A DNA stretch of 64,000 nucleotides from Eriocheir sinensis (taxonomy: Eukaryota > Arthropoda > Malacostraca > Decapoda > Varunidae): the NCBI RefSeq assembly GCF_024679095.1, contig NC_066570.1, positions 10,107,804-10,171,803 on the forward strand, given 5' to 3'. The position numbers were made by a program, and so were the translations under genes. How positions within the stretch are numbered: position 1 is the stretch's first letter; each line of letters starts with the position of its first letter. Below the pieces are notes generated by a model. It saw only the letters and a list, made by a program, of their open reading frames with translations, was not told the origin of the DNA and made no database searches. Below are positions 59,401-64,000 of the stretch, in pieces.

Positions 59401-62400
59401 ACCTTGATATTAAGGAGCAGATGAAAGCACATCGATATTGAAGAGCAGATAAAAGCACATCGATATTGGGGAGTAGGTGAAAGCACCTTGAAACTGAGTA
59501 GCAGATGAAAGCACCTTGATATTGAGGAGCAGATGAAAGCACCTCGATATTAAGAAGCAGGTGAAAACACATCGATATGGAGGAGCAGATGAAAGAACCT
59601 TGATATTGAGGAGCAGATGAAAGCAATTCGATAATGAAGAGCATATGAAAGCACCTTGATATTGAGGAGCAGATAAAAGCACCTTGATATTGAGGAGCAG
59701 ATGAAAGCACCTCGATATTGACGAACATATGAAAGCACCTCGATATTGAGGAGCAGATGAAAGCACCTTGATATAGAGGAGCAGATGAAAGCAATTCGAT
59801 AATGAAGAGCATATGAAAGCACCTTGATATTGAGGAGCAGATAAAAGCACCTTGATATTAAGGAGCATATGAAAGCACCTCGATATTGACGAACATATGA
59901 AAGCACCTCGATATTGAGGAGCAGATGAAAGCACCTCGATATTGAGGAGCAGATGATAGCTCCTCGATATTGATGAGCAGAGGAAAGCACCTTGATATTG
60001 AGGAGCAGATGAAAGCACCTTGATATTGAGGAGCAGATGAAAGCACCTCGATATTGAGGAGCAGATGAAAGCACCTCGATATTGAGGAGCAGATGAAAGC
60101 ACCTTGATATTGAGGAGCAGATGAAAGCACCTTGATATTGAGGAGCAGATGAAAGCACCTCGATATTGAGGAGCAGATGATAGCTCCTCGATATTGATGA
60201 GCAGAGGAAAGCACCTTGATATTGAGGAGCACATGAAAACAAATCGATAATGAAGAGCAGATGAAAGCACCTCGATATTGAGGAACAGACGAAAGTACAT
60301 CGATATTCAGGAAGAGATGAAAGCACCTCGATATTGAGAAGATGAAAGCACATCGATATTTAGGAGCAGATATTGAGAAGATGAAAGCATATCGATATTG
60401 AAGAGCATATAAAAGCACGTAGATATTGATCAAAAGATGAAAGCACATCGATATTAAGGAGCAGATGAAAGCATCTTGATATTGAGGAGCAGTTGAAAGA
60501 CCTCGATATTGAGGAGCAGATGAAAGCACCTCGATATTGAGGAGCAGATGAAAGCACCTCGATATTGAGGAGCAGATGAAAGCACCTTGATATTGAGGAG
60601 CAGATGAAAGCACCTTGATATTGAGGAGCAGATGAAAGCACCTGGATATTGAGGAGCAGATGAAAGCACCTCGATATTGAGGAGCAGATGAAAGCACCTC
60701 GATATTGAGGAGCAGATGAAAGCACCTCGATATTGAGGAGCAGATGAAAGCACCTCGATATTGAGGAGCAGATGAAAGCACCTCGATATTGAGGAGCAGA
60801 TGAAAGCACCTTGATATTGAGGAGCAGATGAAAGCACCTCGATATTGAGGAGCAGATGAAAGCACCTCGATATTGAGGAGCAGATGAAAGCACCTTGATA
60901 TTGAGGAGATGAAAGCACCTCGATATTGAGGAGCAGATGAAAGCACCTCGATATTGAGGAGCAGTTGAAAGCACATTGATATTGAGGAGCAGATGAAAGC
61001 ACCTCGATATTGAGGAGCAGATGAAAGCACCTCGATGTTGAGGAGCAGATGAAAGCACCTCGATATTGAGGAGCAGGTGAAAGCACATTGATATTGAGGA
61101 GCAGGTGAAAGCACATCGATATTGAGGAGCAGATGAAAGCACCTTGATATTGAGGAGCAGATGAAAGCACATCGATATTGGGGAGCGGGTGAAAGCACCT
61201 TGATATTGAGGAGCAGATGAAAGCACCTTGATATTGAGGAGCAGATGAAAGCACATCGATATTGAGGAGCAGATGAAAGCACCTTGATATTGAGGAGCAG
61301 ATGAAAGCACATCGATATTGAGGAGCAGATGAAAGCACCTTGATATTGAGGAGCAGATGAAAGCACCTTGATATTGAGGAGCAGATGAAAGCACCTTGAT
61401 ATTGAGGAGCAGATGAAAGCACCTTGATATTGAGGAGCAGATGAAAGCACCTTGATATTAAGGAGCAGATGAAAGCACATCGATATTGAAGAGCAGATAA
61501 AAGCACATCGATATTGGGGAGTAGGTGAAAGCACCTTGAAACTGAGTAGCAGATGAAAGCACCTTGATATTGAGGAGCAGATGAAAGCACCTCGATATTA
61601 AGAAGCAGGTGAAAACACATCGATATGGAGGAGCAGATGAAAGAACCTTGATATTGAGGAGCAGATGAAAGCAATTCGATAATGAAGAGCATATGAAAGC
61701 ACCTTGATATTGAGGAGCAGATAAAAGCACCTTGATATTGAGGAGCAGATGAAAGCACCTCGATATTGACGAACATATGAAAGCACCTCGATATTGAGGA
61801 GCAGATGAAAGCACCTTGATATAGAGGAGCAGATGAAAGCAATTCGATAATGAAGAGCATATGAAAGCACCTTGATATTGAGGAGCAGATAAAAGCACCT
61901 TGATATTAAGGAGCATATGAAAGCACCTCGATATTGACGAACATATGAAAGCACCTCGATATTGAGGAGCAGATGAAAGCACCTTGATATTGAGGAGCAG
62001 ATGAAAGCAATTCGATAATGAAGAGCATATGAAAGCACCTTGATATTGACGAACATATGAAAGCACCTCGATATTGAGGAGCAGATGAAAGCAATTCGAT
62101 AATGAAGAGCATATGAAAGCACCTTGATATTGAGGAGCAGATGAAAGCACCTCGATATTGAGGAGCAGATGAAAGCACCTCGATATTGAGGAGCAGATGA
62201 AAGCACCTCGATATTGATGAGCAGATGAAAGCACCTTGATATTGAGGAGCAGATGAAAGCACCTTGATATTGAGGAGCAGATGAAAGCACCTCGATATTG
62301 AGGAGCAGATGAAAGCACCTCGATATTGAGGAGCAGATGAAAGCACCTTGATATTGAGGAGCAGATGAAAGCACCTTGATATTGAGGAGCAGATGAAAGC

Positions 62401-64000
62401 ACCTCGATATTGAGGAGCAGATGATAGCTCCTCGATATTGATGAGCAGAGGAAAGCACCTTGATATTGAGGAGCACATGAAAACAAATCGATAATGAAGA
62501 GCAGATGAAAGCACCTCGATATTGAGGAACAGACGAAAGTACATCGATATTCAGGAAGAGATGAAAGCACCTCGATATTGAGAAGATGAAAGCACATCGA
62601 TATTTAGGAGCAGATATTGAGAAGATGAAAGCATATCGATATTGAAGAGCATATAAAAGCACGTAGATATTGATCAAAAGATGAAAGCACATCGATATTA
62701 AGGAGCAGATGAAAGCATCTTGATATTGAGGAGCAGTTGAAAGACCCTCGATATTGAGGAGCAGATGAAAGCACCTCGATATTGAGGAGCAGATGAAAGC
62801 ACCTCGATATTGAGGAGCAGATGAAAGCACCTTGATATTGAGGAGCAGATGAAAGCACCTCGATATTGAGGAGCAGATGAAAGCACCTTGATATTGAGGA
62901 GCAGATGAAAGCACCTCGATATTGAGGAGCAGATGAAAGCACCTCGATATTGAGGAGCAGATGAAAGCACCTCGATATTGAGGAGCAGATGAAAGCACCT
63001 CGATATTGAGGAGCAGATGAAAGCACCTCGATATTGAGGAGCAGATGAAAGCACCTCGATATTGAGGAGCAGATGAAAGCACCTTGATATTGAGGAGCAG
63101 ATGAAAGCACCTCGATATTGAGGAGCAGATGAAAGCACCTCGATATTGAGGAGCAGATGAAAGCACCTTGATATTGAGGAGCAGATGAAAGCACCTCGAT
63201 ATTGAGGAGCAGATGAAAGCACCTCGATATTGAGGAGCAGTTGATAGCACATTGATATTGAGGAGCAGATAAAAGCACCTCGATATTGAGGAGCAGATTA
63301 AATCACCTCGATGTTGAGGAACAGATGAAAGCACCTCGATATTGAGGAGCAGGTGAAAGCACATTGATATTGGGGAGCAGGTGAAAGCACATCGATATTG
63401 AGGAGCAAATGAAAGCACCTTGATATTGAGGAGCAGATGAAAGCACATCGATATTGGAGAGCGGGTGAAAGCACCTTGATATTGAGGAGCAGATGAAAGC
63501 ACCTTGATATTGAGGAGCAGATGAAAGCACCTTGATATTGAGGAGCAGATGAAAGCACCTTGATATTGAAGAGCAGATGAAAGCACATCGATATTGAAGA
63601 GCAGATAAAAGCACATCGATATTGGGGAGTAGGTGAAAGCACCTTGAAACTGAGTAGCAGATGAAAGCACCTTGATATTGAGGAGCAGATGAAAGCACCT
63701 CGATATTAAGAAGCAGGTGAAAACACATCGATATGGAGGAGCAGATGAAAGAACCTTGATATTGAGGAGCAGATGAAAGCAATTCGATAATGAAGAGCAT
63801 ATGAAAGCACCTTGATATTGAGGAGCAGATAAAAGCACCTTGATATTGAGGAGCAGATGAAAGCACCTCGATATTGACGAACATATGAAAGCACCTCGAT
63901 ATTGAGGAGCAGATGAAAGCACCTTGATATAGAGGAGCAGATGAAAGCACCTCGATATTGAGGAGCAGATGAAAGCACCTTGATATTGAGGAGCAGATAA
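56487..64000 (-). repeat. 28-bp minisatellite, block F, with higher-order repeats; runs off the window
   Basis: About 7.5 kb of inverted-orientation monomers, far more uniform than blocks A-E. From about 59.1 kb, segments recur at 2.05-2.25 kb spacing. A private string with GGGGAGTAGGTGAAAGC lies at 59,468, 61,516 and 63,624, and ATATTGATCAAAAGATG at about 60,425 and 62,669. The minus-strand open frames (up to 774 residues) are by-products. A 12-bp inverted patch sits at 59,081-59,092. The array has no right boundary inside the window. Confidence 0.95.

Noticed and set aside
61598..63922. A 774-residue open frame and dozens of similar long frames in the 28-bp arrays as repeat-protein genes
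   Set aside because: All three frames of that strand are open and give the same cyclic peptide. There is no unique N- or C-terminal region, no splice structure and no composition shift, so the openness follows from the monomer lacking stops.

Overview
This window is eukaryotic nuclear DNA, most likely from an arthropod and probably a decapod crustacean. The reasons are a Wnt7-type gene split by short phased introns, CR1-clade LINEs with 8-bp terminal repeats, two tRNA-derived SINE families, a hAT DNA transposon, and very dense (TA)n, (GT)n, (CT)n and (AAT)n microsatellites. The decapod assignment is inference from repeat style; no species can be named. No bacterial-type operon, CRISPR array or defence system is present.

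Left third (1-30.5 kb). A decayed LINE (about 130-2,560) and a microsatellite containing a SINE lead into a very large 28-bp minisatellite. Its blocks lie at 3.78-6.24, 6.64-14.46, 14.46-16.37, 16.79-19.61 and 23.64-26.71 kb, and it returns at 56.49-64.0 kb, running off the right edge. Together the blocks cover about 25.6 kb, roughly 900 monomers or 40% of the window. The array flips orientation at about 14,463. It is interrupted by a 5'-truncated LINE with a poly-A tail (6.24-6.64 kb), a putative solo LTR with a 4-bp target duplication (16.37-16.78 kb), and a nearly full-length CR1 LINE (19.61-23.64 kb) with an SGNH-esterase ORF1 and an endonuclease/RT ORF2. A second, decayed CR1 on the minus strand (26.7-30.5 kb) is split by (TA)n-spacer-(TA)n and by a SINE.

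Middle (30.5-56.5 kb). This is mostly intergenic and intronic sequence full of microsatellites. The one recognisable host gene is a Wnt7-like ligand gene on the plus strand. Six coding exons are visible between 38,607 and 44,546; the signal-peptide exon is not found. Splice phases agree at all five introns, but exons 1 and 3 each contain an apparent frame change. Downstream lie SINE copies, two weak orphan exon candidates, and a decayed hAT transposon (50,881-53,440) with matching terminal inverted repeats and a perfect 8-bp target duplication.

Right end (55.7-64 kb). A separate 27-bp minisatellite is followed by the 28-bp array in minus orientation, with about 2.0-2.3 kb higher-order repeat blocks.

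The long open frames that dominate the arrays are almost certainly by-products of the repeat. The 28-bp unit has no stop codon in any frame on one strand, and because 28 is not a multiple of 3 all three frames give the same cyclic 28-residue peptide. The real genes and elements do not form a pathway. The window is best read as one developmental signalling gene sitting beside a large, actively rearranging satellite and layered transposons.
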